In this document: positions 22,862 to 36,099 of the stretch, in pieces
Position numbering within the stretch: position 1 is the stretch's first letter
How the letters are laid out: every line of letters starts with the position of its first letter
Assembly: GCA_023101885.1 (NCBI GenBank)
Contig: JALPQD010000295.1
Location: 2,021,939 to 2,085,938 of the forward strand
From: Typhlomys cinereus
Lineage: Eukaryota; Chordata; Mammalia; Rodentia; Platacanthomyidae
Reading direction: 5' to 3'
Length of the DNA: 64,000 nt
Position numbers and translations under genes: made by a program
Notes under the pieces: generated by a model
What the model was told of the DNA's origin: nothing
The model's database searches: none
What the model saw: the letters and a program-made list of their open reading frames with translations, nothing else

Positions 22862-22885
22862 AAAAAAAAAAAAGAGTAAAGGAGG

Positions 22886-25800
22886 AACAATTGAGGAAAC
22901 TCTGGATATACATGTTGCCAATTGATTTTTGGTAAATTGCATTTTCTAAGAACAGTTAAACCAAATTTTTATAAGTATAATCAAGCATATAAAATAGTTT
23001 CTAGGCTAGAAAAATTACTTGAACAATGTTAAACCAAGGATTTGAACATGTGAAAGTGAGTCATCTATTGATCAAGATCAATCTGATTTCTGAAAGAGTT
23101 TGTATTAAAAGTCCTATGAAAGGAATTCTCATGATAGAGAGAGGGTGGTTGATAGGGAGTTGTGGGCTAGTTATCATTCATGCTAAGAAGAAAAAGGTAA
23201 ATAGGCTTTAGTTTTTAAATCAATACTCATATAAAATCAACAGTTTGGTGCCCTCTGTGTAGTCAGGATGAAATTGCTCTTCTAAATATTTTTCATGAGT
23301 TGTCCTGTTAATCTTTGAAATTCAAGTATTAGAAACTTGATCAAATGAATTCTGTGTGTCAGGCATTATGTTAATCCCTGTGTTGGATACAGTTATGGAT
23401 GGGACAGGATTTTCAACTGGAGGAACCAATTTTAGGGCTGTGTGCAACAACTTTTTCTAAGTTTTTCCTTTTTAATTCAATGCATATCTGCACATTACCA
23501 ATTATATTTTTGCTGATTTTCTAAAGGCTTAAGAGAAACTGGAACACTAAGTAAGTAGCTCAGTTCATTTTGGGGAAACTGCAGAAATCACCTTGGGAAT
23601 AGCCCGATGTAGAGTTGAAGCATGTTTCTGTTTTCTGTTAGCAAGGTAATTTTATGCTGGGTTTGTCGGCCTCTGGGTTTGCTTTCATAAGCCCTGGAAT
23701 TTTCCATACACTAGAATAGGCATGTTTCCCTAAAAATTTTTGAATGTAAAATGTTATGATGGGAATTCTATGTCCCATTAGCCTCTAGTAGAAAGCAGCA
23801 AGCAAAAGAAATCCATGTATTCTGAATGAAAAAAAATATTGCTGTGATGGAGTGGTTAAGTAATCACTGCTTAGGCTTTTGGTTAAGATCAAATGTTCTT
23901 ATCAGTTTAACAACTAAGCAAATTTATGCCAAGAATGACTCTTCTCCATGTCCTGTTAATGTTTTAGGTGCAATGTGTTAATGTTTCTGCTAGCTGTACC
24001 TAAAATGGATTTTGTTATACCAACAACAATCCACTGGCAGAGCTAATTTATAACTAAGAGGCACTTCAATGCATCTCCCTTCCTTTACTTCACACACTGT
24101 CCCTGCTGGGGGAGTACCCATCTCTAAAACTTGAACACATATGCTGTTTTTCCACAGACGCTCATCTCCTCAGCCTTCCTAGTAATAGATCCAAGAAGAG
24201 TCTATTATTACTTCTGGCACCTTCCACATCCGTTACATTTACAGAGCTCTTCTCAGACTTTCCTTGTGACACCTGCACAGTTTATGACTTACTTTGGCTG
24301 ACAGTGACTAGCAGCATCCATGGCAAGAAACTGCACTGACTCTGCAGTGCTTGGCATTGCTGTTAACAAGCGGGTTTTTGGTGGAAGAGAGTTTCGTTTT
24401 CTTCAGCAACATAATGCCAACTAGAGGCCTCATAGGAAGTGCAAACACAGCACTTCCTGCCCATAATTCATTAAATGGCATATTTCAGAAGTCTTAAAGA
24501 GGTGTAATCATTGTACAGTGAACTTGTTTGGCTGAGGGGCATGGCTGACTTAAAGCAAAATGGAAGGACAGTTCAAGGTGAACACATTTGACTTATAACT
24601 CTGAGATACTAAGACTAGCAATAATTCTTTGGATCTTTCTACATTATAGAAGAAGATGAGGATCAGGTGGGGACTTTGGTCAATGGCAACACAAATTTTG
24701 GTCATCCAATCTGCATGAAGTTAAGTTGGAAATGGGAATGAAGTCTGGGAGAACAATTTTCTTGCAGAATAATTCTTTCTCCAGACTTAACCCTTCCTAT
24801 GTGTGTAAATTTTAGTATGGTACTTCCCCTGTCTAAGCTTGAGCTTCTCCATTTGTGTAGTAAAGATAATCCTTATCTTGTAGAGTTCTTTTCAGGACTC
24901 CTTATAAAAAGGAACGATGATCCAATGGAACAATTAGAGAAAGAATTTGAGCAACCTGTCTTATAGTGCTTAACATTCATGAAGCAAGCAAAATGAACTA
25001 CCTTGTGAGATTCCATACTGTAAATAAATAGAGGAGGTCTGGGTTCATAAAATTTGCTGTTTTTATTCTTGACATGCTTTTCCCTGGGGTCTCTTATGTC
25101 TATGATAATGACCATGAAGACAATAAAATGGCAATGTATTTCTGTGATTTCTACTATTTCACTTATTTATAAATCATTGCTTTCTTTAGAAAACACCTTA
25201 AATGCCAAACTTAACCTGTCACCCAAGGATTGCTATGCTTTGCCCAGTTTTACACATTTTCAGCTGTTGTACTCCACCAATCTCCAGCCAACTGAACTGT
25301 CCACTCTTCTGGAGCCAATGCACATTTGCTCCTACATATGCCCTCTGTTAATGCCAAACATTGTCCTTCTCTGGCTGCTGAGCACTCACGGGCACTCACT
25401 CAAATGAATGTTTGCTTCAAGGAGGAACTGAAGTTCATGTCCATCTGATATTTCTCCTGGTTTATCTTAGCTCAGAATAATTGCTTCTTATTTTGAATTT
25501 CTAGTTCTTATGTGCACACCAACTCGCATTATAAAGTATTGTACTGATACTTGCTTCACTGCCATGTGTTATCATTATAATCATTAACAAATACCTTCTA
25601 TGATCTTAACCCTGTTCAAGAAACCAAGGATATAGAAGTGAACAGATAGCTGAGTGGCTGACTTACAGAATCTGCATATAATCTGATGGGTAGAGATATA
25701 TAGGAAATGAACAAACACAAATATTAATGAGATAATTCATGTAGTTTAAAAGACCATGAAAATCTAAAGTTGTAAAACAATGAATGGAAGGAGAGAGGTA

Positions 25801-26330
25801 GTAGAGTTTTATTTTCTATGCGGTCACTTTTTAAAAAATTTTTTTTTTGTTTTTTGAATTAGCATTAAAAGTATTAGATATTATTATAACATTAGAAACA
25901 AGGTGTTTTACTAGATTCTTCTTCCCCCTCCCCTAATTTCCCCTGCCCTCTGCTCTCTGACCCCTCTTGTAGCCTCATCCGAGTCTCCTTTCCTCTTTCA
26001 TGTCACATGTATCTTTTTATCCTCTTCCTTTCCTTAGCAACTCTTCTTACTCTCTCTCTTGACCTCCTTTATATACTTTTAGGCTTTATCCATTTTTATA
26101 CTCAGTTACATACAAACATATTCATGGCACTGACACAGGTATGGAAGATTTTTTGAGGAACAGCATTTCAGGAGGAAACAGCAAATGTTAATGCCATATG
26201 CTTCCTTTTTGGAGTAGATTATGTGATCTTCCTGCTAAAGGACTGACACACAGAGAAGGCTGGCTAGGTATTTGGCTATTGGAGTAGCTAAATTTTACAC
26301 TGTTTACAGAATTCATCTCTCTCTTTTTTT
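22886..26330. other. Gene-free unique sequence with old MIR pieces
   Basis: No gene found. An MIR-like piece on the + strand lies at about 24800-24960 (CTCCATTTGTGTAGTAAAGATAAT). Around 24380-24530 the sequence is non-repetitive and could be conserved non-coding DNA. A short T/C-rich patch lies at 25920-26060. Confidence 0.5.
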
Positions 26331-26559
26331 TTTTTTTTGCTTTATAAAATGTGATGCGATACAAGGATGTTCCTAATATAGTTCACTTGATTCTCACAAC
26401 CACACTTCTTCTTGTGAAGGAAACAAGTGGATAAATGATTTGCCCACAATAACATCTAATGTGTTTAATAGGGGTGCTTCATTTTTACTGTTAAGATGGA
26501 AATACTTCAATTTAGCGACCTCAAATTGAAGGTACTGGAATGAACTCTGGAGGTATCTA

Positions 26560-26770
26560 GATAAACTTGGATCCTTACTGCAGATAGCTATGGAGTCTTG
26601 GGCATGCTGTTTAATTTCTATGCCTCACATTTTTTTGTGTGTGAGTAGGAATAATACACCTCATAGAGTGGTTTAGCAGAATGAAAGTGATGCATGAGAA
26701 GTAATTAACATACCATTTGGTACATTAATAGGCAGTGGCACTTTTTATCATTACCATGAATGTAATAACA
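26560..26770 (+). repeat. MIR element
   Basis: GTCTTGGGCATGCTGTTTAA, a G/T patch, GGAATAATACACCTCATAGAG and AAGTAATTAACATACCATTTGGTAC align with the central and 3' parts of MIR. Old and diverged. Confidence 0.65.
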
Positions 26771-27364
26771 ATTAAGATAAACAATATAAAATAGTAATAT
26801 TTTGTAAGGGCATATTTATCATTTATACTATATATAAGGCACCATTAGAATTTAGAGAATAGCACTTCATGTGTGTAAAATGACCTTCATACATTATCAC
26901 ACACTAGATTGTTAGAGACACAGTGATCTTGTGAGTTCAATTGAAAAGTCGTAATAACACTTTGCACAGAGCCTAGTGTTCAGTAGGTCCTGAATTGAAT
27001 GATTTTTATTGTCATATAAACTATTATTTCTACCTTCCAAGGTCGTTTAATACTGTCATGAGTGCACAGATTGTCAATTAATATTAAATGAAAACAGTAT
27101 ATACTTTAAACATAAAATAACCTTATTTAGTTATAGTTAAAACAGCTGGGTAAATTAATCCTGGTCTTTGTCTCTGTCTTTTTCTCGGCTATCCTCACTG
27201 CAGTCTTAGCCACTGGACTGTGAGGAAGCATGTCCTATCTCCATTCCCATTGGTCATTATGCTTGGTTCAATTCTATATAAAGAGTGAGAAATTAATAAA
27301 TACATGCTAAATCAACTAACAGTTCACTTGCATAAAGATATATTTCTTTTTTGGTGTTTTTTCT

Positions 27365-27624
27365 TTTTTGGTGTGTGTGTGTGTGGTGTTCCCATGTGTG
27401 CATGTGGAAACCAGAAGTTGATGCTGGGTATCTACATTATATTTCAAGATAAGGTCTCTTCCTGAATGTGGAGTATGTGTATGCATATCTTGACTGCCTA
27501 CCACCATTGGGGTTTACAGGTACATGTCACCATGACTGGCTTTTTAAGAGAGTTCAAAGGACTTAGGTCCTCATGTTTATGAAGACAGCACCATACTCAC
27601 TAAGACATCTTACCAGCCTCTAGA
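27365..27624 (-). mobile_element. Old rodent SINE (B2/B4 superfamily-like)
   Basis: (TG) run at the left, GCATGTGGAAACCAGAAGTTG, GGTTTACAGGTACATGTCACC and a tRNA-like head at the right (CATACTCACTAAGACATCTTACCAGCC). The body resembles the B1-like half of B4. Confidence 0.65.
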
Positions 27625-27676
27625 ATTTCATTTCTGATAGATCAAATTTTGCAACACCTATTTGTATTGCTGTCCT

Positions 27677-27973
27677 TTTTTTTAAACATTTTTTATTATT
27701 ATTTCTGCTCATACAAATTTAATAGGTACACCGGTTCCCTCCCTCCCTCCTCCTCCCCCCCAAACCCCCTGCTCCCCCTCCCCTCACCCCTCTCTCCTCA
27801 TCCCCCCTCCCTCCTCATCCTCTCCTCTGGGTCCTCCTCTCCGATGACGTACAAGGACCCAGTGGCATTTCCCTGAATGCTTTCTCGTGTTCCCTTTAAG
27901 CATAGGAACACTACTGTGGCTGTCAATCCCTTGCCTCCAAGGATCTTGGTGCCTTTAGCTGATGCTAGACTTT
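27677..27973 (-). mobile_element. 5'-truncated L1 3' UTR, minus strand
   Basis: Reverse complement of the L1 3' end: TTTCTGCTCATACAAATTTAATAGG, a C-rich tract (27737-27840), TCCGATGACGTACAAGGACCC and CTCCAAGGATCTTGGTGCC. Flanking duplication not clear. Confidence 0.9.
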
Positions 27974-30900
27974 GCCTCACATTAGTCTTAATGCTATCAT
28001 TCTCACTTATACTACTGCAACACCCTTTTAGTATTGAATCCTAATCTTTGTCCATTATCTTCCATATATTTGTCATTGTACTTGCCTGTACCATCATGAT
28101 GCGACTATTTATTCCTACTACAATGAAGTATCTACTAGTCACAGGCACTGAGTTAGTATCTCACTGCAGTCTTATTTCATTCTAACAACAACTCTTTGAG
28201 TTATGTACTATTACTAACCATTTACAGGAAAGGAAACTACAGTTTATAATTAATTTTGATTCAATTGCAGGTCCACCCCCAAAGACTATGGCTTTTCCAT
28301 CACATTATACCAAATCCTTTTTGTTTTGTCACTACATCAAGAATTCATTCTTACAATTATTTGGTCCTTCTGTTCCTCCTAAACTATGTTTCAAGTGTAA
28401 GCAACATATGGTTCTGATTCACTAATGTATCTGGAAGACTAAGCATGATGTCTTTTGCCTGCTGGATAACAGTGTCTAATGCATAAACACTGAATAAAAA
28501 TTACTGATTAAAATCCATAAGAGAATGTTTTCCACAGGTGCACATATCTCATTTTTTCTTACCTCATATTCTCACTGGGGCAGTTGTTCACATATTGTGG
28601 CCAATATGAGATCTAGTTTGGCACCTCGGGGGAGAACTTGTCAGAATTCTTTTGTTGATTCCTTTTCATTTCCCTTGGGATGGCTCAAGGTACTTTTCAA
28701 CCTGCCAGGATTTTTTGCTTAGTAAAACTTTTCCTCAATCATAGTACAGTAAGGAATGTGACTGAGATGGCATGAGTCCAGTTACCAGTAAGAGGGGATC
28801 ATAAAGGGTAAGACTTACTTCAAACCTCCCCAGCTTAAGAGAGCATAATACTATGCTCTCCTGAAGTAGCCAGAGAAAATCAGTTTCACTGAAAACTATA
28901 CATTTTTAATCAACAGAATTTGGCCAGAAGCCACCATTTTGTTTAATGATGCAAGACATGCTCTTGGCACTTGAACTCTAATAAGGACTGTGCAGGCATT
29001 TGGCAGCACACATTCTATCAAGAGGTTTTGACAACTAGAAAGCAAACAAAAGGACAATTTAAATGTAACATCACATCCACTCAAGCTGTCACTCAAGTGC
29101 CTAGCAGGGATCTGACACCAAATCAATAGTATTATGGTTCATTGAAGTCAGATCAATGGCTTCACAAAGTTTCAGAGCAGCAGCAGCACAATAGCAAACT
29201 TCATGTCTCCTGTCTATTATTACAAAGGAGGTAATCACTGTCTGGCTTCTCAGAGTACCAGAGCTTCAGCACATTCCTGCCTGGGGACTTTTGGACTCTT
29301 AATTGAGACGAGGGCATATCCCATGACATTTTCTCCCTGCCTCTTCTCTTTATCTTACTTCCTCCCAATTTGGGAACTAACTTGCAAAACATTTTCCACA
29401 CTCATACCTAAGAGCCAGGGATAACCCATCTTTGAAAAGATCAATGAGAAGTCACAAGCGAAGTGAAAGTTCCCAGGGAAAAGGCTACTTTTAAACACTG
29501 GCTCAAGCTTGGGGCTTTCAAGTGTTTCATAGCCTCCTAATTTCTTGTGGATTTAAGTTTGTCTAACCTTGTGACCAATTAAAAGGTGTATCTTTTAAAC
29601 TAGTGAAGGGTCTTCCTCCATTAGTCACATTTTTCCCCCTTTTCCTCATGCTCCCAGAAGTTCACACACTTAACTGTGTCATTTTTTTCAGCAATTTCCA
29701 TAGAGGAATTTAGTCATCTGGACAACTTAGTAAGGACTGTGCAAATGCAACCCTCCCTCACAAAAAAAAACCTAAGTGAAGAAAAATCACAATTTCTAAA
29801 TCCCCCCCATACAGTACCTTGGAAAAGGGTACTATAAGAGTCTAATAAAGTTGAAAAACCTCTAGTCACAGGACAGAGCAGCATTAGATGAGTGGGTCAG
29901 ACAGGGGGCGCATCGATTTCAGGGCTCAAATGAATTTCTCCCCGGTGCCAGAGCACCTATTGCAATCACCAACTTAGCCAAAGGCTTGCACATCAATGAG
30001 ATGAGGATGAATTATTGAAAAGCTTCTGTATAAAATGCCGCACTCTGCCATTTCCTACAAATCAAATTATCGAGGGAGATATTTGATTGTAAACATATTT
30101 AGAAAATTTCATTGTCGTTGGGTTGGTTCTGCTGGCTTCCCCAGCTCTTAAATTTCATTTGTATTAAAGTGCTACAAAGTTAAAAAGGTCACACACCCAC
30201 TCCCAACCAGGAGCTTGCACAGCAGACACAAAAGCAAATAAATTCAATCAGCAAAAATGAAAACCTATTATAAGCAATGAAAAACCCTTTAAATCATGCT
30301 TAACATTCTTAAAACACATTGTCTCCTCTTCATCCAGACAACTAACACATAGTTTCGCTGAGAACAAATAGCTTTTTTTTTTGCACAAGAGACCCAAATT
30401 ATATTTATATTTCCTAAACTGCAGACCTAACCATGCTCATGAGGTTCTACTGTTAGTTCAAGAAATTTCTCAATTTCAATCACAGCTTTCTTTCAGAAGC
30501 TATGATATCCAGAGATGGAAGAGTGGCCTCATCCTGATGGGTCTCCTGTAGGCTGTATCCACAGGCACAGAAGCCCATTCAACTAACCCTTAGCCTATTT
30601 CTTATTCTATTTCATTTCTTGCTGTCTTGGGAAGAACAGTCATCAGAAAATGAGACATTGGATGACCCAAAGGCCAAATTGTTTCTGTTGAGAGACTTGC
30701 TTAATAGCATTCAACTAGGATGCCATTGCCTAAAGGAACCTTTCAGCCATGCCTTTGGCTCTTAGCACATAAAAAAAGTAAAGAAAAGATGTGGATTTCC
30801 TGTTGATAAATTGGTGCCAAATAAAAGAAGCTAGTAGAAGGGTAAAGCATGCATTAATTCAATATTCATTTTTTTCAACTACATATTTAGTACTTGATAC

Positions 30901-30984
30901 ACACCAGGTACTGAATTTAACCAAGAGTCGTGAAGTCCCATCACAGTTCTCAGACTCGGTTTTTTCCTTTAAAAAGGACAGCAA
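27974..30984. other. Gene-free unique sequence, possible conserved non-coding blocks
   Basis: Minus-strand MIR-like piece at about 28140-28260 (GCACTGAGTTAGTATCTCAC, ACAGGAAAGGAAACTAC). From about 28880 to 30200 I recognise no transposon; see findings. No ORF with coding character. Confidence 0.5.
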
Positions 30985-31281
30985 TAAAAGGCACCAAGAT
31001 CCTTGGAGGCAAGGGATTGACAGCCACAGTAGTGTTCCTATGCTTAAGGGGAAAGGGTTCAGGGAAATGCCACTGGGTCCTTGTACGTCATCGGAGAGGA
31101 GGGCCCAAAGGAGAGTCAGGCATGCACAATAAAGGACTCTCTGGGAATTGGGGGGGAGGCACTGGGGGATGGGGAGGGAGGAGAAGGGGAACAGGGGCTT
31201 GGGGGGAGGAGGAGGGAGGGAGGGAACTGGTCTACCTATTAAGTTTGTATGAGCGGAAATAATAAAAAATGTATTTAAAAA
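30985..31281 (+). mobile_element. 5'-truncated L1 3' UTR
   Basis: AAGGCACCAAGATCCTTGGAGG through the G-rich tract to ATGAGCGGAAATAATAAAAAATG. Nearly identical to the 3' UTR at 48.73-49.02 kb. A possible short duplication is TTTAAAAAGGAC / TTTAAAAAAAGAC. Confidence 0.9.
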
Positions 31282-34152
31282 AAGACTAATGTGAGGGATA
31301 AATGCTTATTTTATAGAGGTAGACTCGATAGAGGTAGAAAAATTGAAGAGGATAATCTCCATGATTTCTTCTATGATAATTGGATAAAGGATCTATTTGT
31401 GGATTGAGAAATAAGTGCAGGTTATTTGGAATCAATTAAGTATGATTTTCATGAATAAGGCACTTTACAAACAAACAACTGGACATATAAAGACAGAGCT
31501 CAGTGGACAGTCGGGCCCAGATACACAGACTTAGAACACATTGAAATAATGATTGAAATTTTAACCATGATGCTGTCTTTCTCCATTGAAGCTACTATAT
31601 ACTTTACCTTGGCTAAGTTATAATGACAACTTATTGTTTATATTTCCAGAACTTCCAGCAGATTTGGTGTCTGCTTAGGGCTGTTCCTTACAGGTGGTAA
31701 CATTGTTTTGCCATCCCATGGTGGAATGCACAGCCAAGCTTCCTTGAATGTCTTTATAACAACACTAATTCCATTCATTAAGGCCTCTACCTCCATGAGG
31801 TAATCACCTCCCAAGTCCTCATTATTTAATGCTATCACATTAGGGATTATGTTTTAATATATGTATTTTGAGGGAAGCATGAATATCCAGACTACAGTAC
31901 TTGTGCAGAGAAATTGAAGGAAGACAGAGTCATAGAGACATGGTTTGACAGTATTCTCCTGTGACAAAAACTCTTCCTATTTTTTGAAAGAGAGCTTTAT
32001 GGTATCCATTACACTTTTTATAAAGTTTTTCTGTTGGGTAAACTGATGTCTAAGTTTTCTGTGAAGTGAGCATGTAGCTGGCATTTCAATACAAATAGGA
32101 ACACAAAAGTATAAAGAACTCTCATGAAATCATCAAAGTTACATAGCTGTCACCAAATTCAGAACTCCTTGTGCACCTGCCCATGTCAATTCCTTCTTTA
32201 GGATCCTTTTTGAAATTGAGCCATCAAGTTCTTTGAGTCTGATGATGGCATTGTGAAGCCCACATGCCTTGATCTCTTAGGCCTGGCTATAATGGCATGA
32301 GTTGTTATATAGGGCTCTTCATGTTGGGAGGGAAGGGCAAAAAGGTAGGGAAAGGGAGAGCTCTATTTTTGAGCATGAATTGTCACTGTAGACAGAGCAT
32401 ACAAAGAGAAATCTGTGGGAGATGATGACATTGTGTAGTTGAGAAGCAAGGAAAGAGTAGTTGAAGGGAGAAAAGCCAAAAGAAGTGGATGTGATTTTGG
32501 AATAAAAAAAGCTGGGAGGAAAATACTGTTCAAAGAACTCAGCATGAAGCTGGGGGGGCGTATGTGGGGGGGAGATAAACAGAGAGGAGGAGGGGGAGTT
32601 TGTGAGTACATATGTCACAGCGAGTGTCATGTTTATTTCCCCTTTAGTTTATTCAAAGATTTGCTAATGAAGCCCTAACAGTAGGAAATATGCATTCCAT
32701 TTAGGAATCACAAGCATTGTTAATCCAGGATTTACCTATAGCTGCTGGAGGTGAAAGCTCCTGCTTCTAAATTATTTCAAGTGAATGCTCTGGCTCAAGT
32801 AGGGATGAATCCTCTGGCAGGCCATCTCTTTGAGTTAATGCTTTAGTCCATGAGAGTGGAAGAAAAATCCTGAAGTGGATTTCCATATTTGTCTTATGTA
32901 GACACAGACAAGAGCCTGGGGTGAAAAAAATCGAAGCTTCTGTTTGTTTAAGGAGGCATGCAGAATTTCAATGAGCTTCATTTTCATGATGGAGTGGCTA
33001 AAATGTAATCCCTAACCACACTGTGACTTTGAATAGCTTTGTGGTGGCTGTTCTCAGGGGGTGAACTTTAACCTCTTTGGTATTAGCCTGGTAGGACTCA
33101 TGCCTTACTTTTCCCATCATCCCCATTGAATCAAGAAAGCTCAACTTTGAGCAACAGGAGGTTAAATACTGGTTGATGGGAGTATTTGTTTGCTTGGTTT
33201 CTCTCCTAATCTGAATGCTGGGAGCAGGTGCCTGCCTGGCAGTTCTGGAGCCTAGGACCATCTCAGAGCAGCTATAGTCACGTGCCTCCAGACCACAGCC
33301 TTTCTGTGGGATCTTTCTGCTTGGAAAATCTGTTGTGTCCTGGTAAACAGGGCTCACCAAGTAGCATCTGCTCCCTGGAAACTAGTCAGAGTTTTGTTTC
33401 AGTCTTCCAACTAACCTGCTATAGACAGATGCAAAGACTATTATAATATCAGAGGGGACGAGGTTATGATAGAATCAGTGGGGAAGTGATTGTGAAAGAA
33501 TCAGTGGAAAGGGCCTTTGTAGGGAGAATTATTCAACTCTATCTCCCAGGTTTTATTTCCTCTTCCTTCAGAATCTTTTAACAAAGCATTGGCACCATGT
33601 GTTCCAATCCTGGTCAGATTAACGCTTGAGTTTTCAAACACTGAGCAGGTTATGGCTCTGTCTAAATGGAACTCTTAAGTGGAAAGAACACTACACTTTA
33701 AACTAAGCATAGAAACCTCCCAAATTCCAGTTTGTTTTTTAAAATAGCAAACATGAAGTGACAAAATCTTTTGGCAAATTTAGATTACATATTATTCCAG
33801 TTTGGCACTAATGAAGTTAGTAGAGAGAAGTTACTTCTGAATAAAGTCTATCTGAATGCATACTTGAGAGACTTCCATGCAAATGGACCTTTTGTCAATG
33901 CTCCAGTCTGACGCTAGCAAGCCTGTGTCATTATTCATAGTAGTTGTATCTATTTTGGAAAGAGCCCTAGAAATTCAAATTGTCAAGGCTGGCCCTAATC
34001 TGAGCTACCTGTTTTATTTTAATACTTAGTCAATCTTGTTAACCAAAGAAAAGGAACATCTTGGTATCCCAAAGCCGTCAAATTTACATTTGCATTTACA
34101 TATTTCCTTGGAAATGATATTGTATATACTTCTACCAGAAGTTTTGATTTGA
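31282..34152. other. Gene-free sequence with old repeats
   Basis: An old interspersed repeat of unassigned family lies at about 31600-31900 (CACCTCCCAAGTCCTCATTA, ATCACATTAGGGATTATG). A purine-rich patch lies at 32300-32620. The rest is unassigned. Confidence 0.45.
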
Positions 34153-34160
34153 CTGCCTAA

Positions 34161-34163
<3 letters not shown>

Positions 34164-34208
<45 letters not shown>

Positions 34209-34456
34209 TGTGTACAAAAGGGCACTTGAACGTACATGTCTGTGGAAGCCCTAGGGTGATATCAGAAATCATCCTTGATTGTTCTACCTTCTTCTTGCTT
34301 TGCTCTGGGATTTCCCTGGCTCCACTTTCCAAGGCAGGAATTGCAGGACACTGCCATATCTGCTTGACACGGTCATGTGGTATCTGAGGATCTGAACTCA
34401 GGTCCTTTGGCTTGTGAGGCAAAGCTTCAACTACTGAGCCATTTCCCCGGTCCTTG
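34164..34456 (-). mobile_element. Old rodent SINE (B2/B4 superfamily-like) with target duplication
   Basis: (TG)n at 34163-34207 at the left; tRNA-like head at the right (GATCTGAACTCAGGTCC, CTTCAACTACTGAGCCATTTCC). CTGCCTAATTT occurs at 34153 and 34457, a perfect 11 bp duplication. Confidence 0.8.
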
Positions 34457-34467
34457 CTGCCTAATTT

Positions 34468-35689
34468 TCATATGACACAGTCTTTTTTTTTTATTTGAAC
34501 AGAGCAATTGCTGAAGTGAAGGTGGCTTATGCAAAAAAAAGGGGGGTTCCTCAGTACCGGGGATATGGTGGAAAAATCCATCACTAAGCACATAGAAGGA
34601 ACAAGGGAAAGGACCAAAGGATTAGCTCAAAGAGATATTTTTGATTTGTTCTCTGTGTTGTATTTCTTTTCATTTTGGTGGAGGGAAAAGTCTTACTTGA
34701 TAGGAGGTACATGTCTTCTCATCTGAGCCCATGGAACACCAATTGACCCCTTCATTAAACCAAGCAGAAAGATGAATGCCTACTGCAGAAGAAAGCTATA
34801 ACAAAGCATATTCCATTTATTTAGCTTAACCTTAAAGCTCATTGTTGATTGGACTTAAATAATGATAAACTTATTGGTATACAATTTCTGCTGTGTACAA
34901 TTCAGGGAAAGTGAAAAAGACTCAAAACATGATGTATTCAGTTTTTAAAAGGAATCTTGAATGCACAGGCAGCTACTTGAAATTGGAAGTGACCGATCTT
35001 ACTCTAACCTTAGGCTTATATGTATTCTACGGAGACCAAACAAGGTAGGAGAGAATGCTTGGATGAATTCCTGTATTGAAAAACACTTCACATTGCACTT
35101 TATACTGTGGTTCAGTAAGGTTATGTCTATTTAAATTTACTACCTACAAAATATCTACTATTTATATTAAATAATTTAATGCATATGTTAGATTTTTTAT
35201 GGAAATCTGGCCTATAGTTTTTGTAGCACAGAATATTTTTGCTTCCTTTTACCAGTTCCTTCTATTGTAAGCAGGCAAACACAAAGACTGTCTTAATTAA
35301 TTTAACTTGCGCTTCACAAGGAGGAAACATACAACTTCTTTTCATATTTCAAGTTGACCATGGAATTATAAACATGGGTATACTAACTTCACATATATAC
35401 TTTGTTTTTACCCAAATGAATAAATACACTCATGTACTATATATGGCTAGACCTATGATTATCAATTTACTGATAAGGAAACTGAGTCATGAGAAGATTA
35501 AGTGATATTCTGTGGTATAGTAGATTGAATAATGTCCTCTGGCCCAAAATTCATGTTAACTTAGTGACTAGTAAATTAGGCCTAATTTAGAAATGAGCTA
35601 TTTGTAGATTCGGTCAATTTAAGTTAAAGTCAAATGCCAGATTAGTGTAGTTCCTATATCCAATGACTAGTGTCCTTTCCAGGAAAAAG
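34468..35689. other. Gene-free unique sequence
   Basis: AT-rich. A short MIR-like piece on the minus strand at about 35455-35510 (GATAAGGAAACTGAGTCATG). Nothing else recognised. Confidence 0.45.
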
Positions 35690-35705
35690 AAGTTAGCCCC
35701 CTTTA

Positions 35706-36055
35706 CCCCACCCCGCTCTGCCGGTAGGGACGCACGCGCACGGTCCAGCCGGGCCTCACCCCGCGACCTAGGTAAGCTCCGCCCGTGCCCACCCAACAGA
35801 ACCCCAGGTCAGCCCAAAGGGACCCAGCTCCGACCCCATCATTCAGCCGGAGCCACGCGCAGGGCCGAGGGACGAGGAGGACCTCCCCATGCGCCCGGCC
35901 CGCCCCAGCTCCCCTCGGGTTAAATAGCTCCACGCTGACGCCCGCATCCTCCCTTTCCCCACCCCGCTCTGCCTGTCGGGACGTGCGCGTGGTCCAGCCG
36001 GGCCTCACCCGCGAACTAGGTAAGCTCTGTCCCTGCCCACCCGCAGAACCCCAAG
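35706..36055 (+). promoter_or_regulatory. L1 5' UTR with tandem monomers (251 bp period)
   Basis: CCCCACCCCGCTCTGCC recurs at 35706 and 35957. The following text (GTCCAGCCGGGCCTCACC, CTAGGTAAGCTC, AGAACCCCA) repeats with the same spacing, so there is one full and one partial unit. CpG-rich. It is unlike the monomers at 18.73 kb. Confidence 0.85.
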
Positions 36056-36099
36056 GCAAATATTCAGTTTAGTGAAATTGAAAGATCTTAAGAGTTAAA

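Larger units (their letters stand above)
18721..22871 (+). mobile_element. L1 with promoter monomers, internally deleted, with 3' transduction
   Basis: Order: 5' UTR monomers (about 18730-19130), non-monomeric 5' UTR (to 19706), ORF1 (19707-20775), ORF2 remnant (from about 20828), 3' UTR with G-rich tract ending ATGAGCGGAAAAAAAAA at about 22603, then about 250 bp of non-L1 sequence and a second A-tail (22862-22873). The perfect 14 bp duplication AAGAGTAAAGGAGG flanks the whole unit (18707-18720 and 22872-22885). So the downstream 250 bp were mobilised with the L1. ORF2 has lost about 2.83 kb, and a further 251 bp are missing at about 21447. Confidence 0.92.

Noticed and set aside
35663..36072. 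Proline/arginine-rich open frames at 35.7-36.1 kb
   Set aside because: They lie in the L1 promoter monomers, which are CpG-rich and non-coding.
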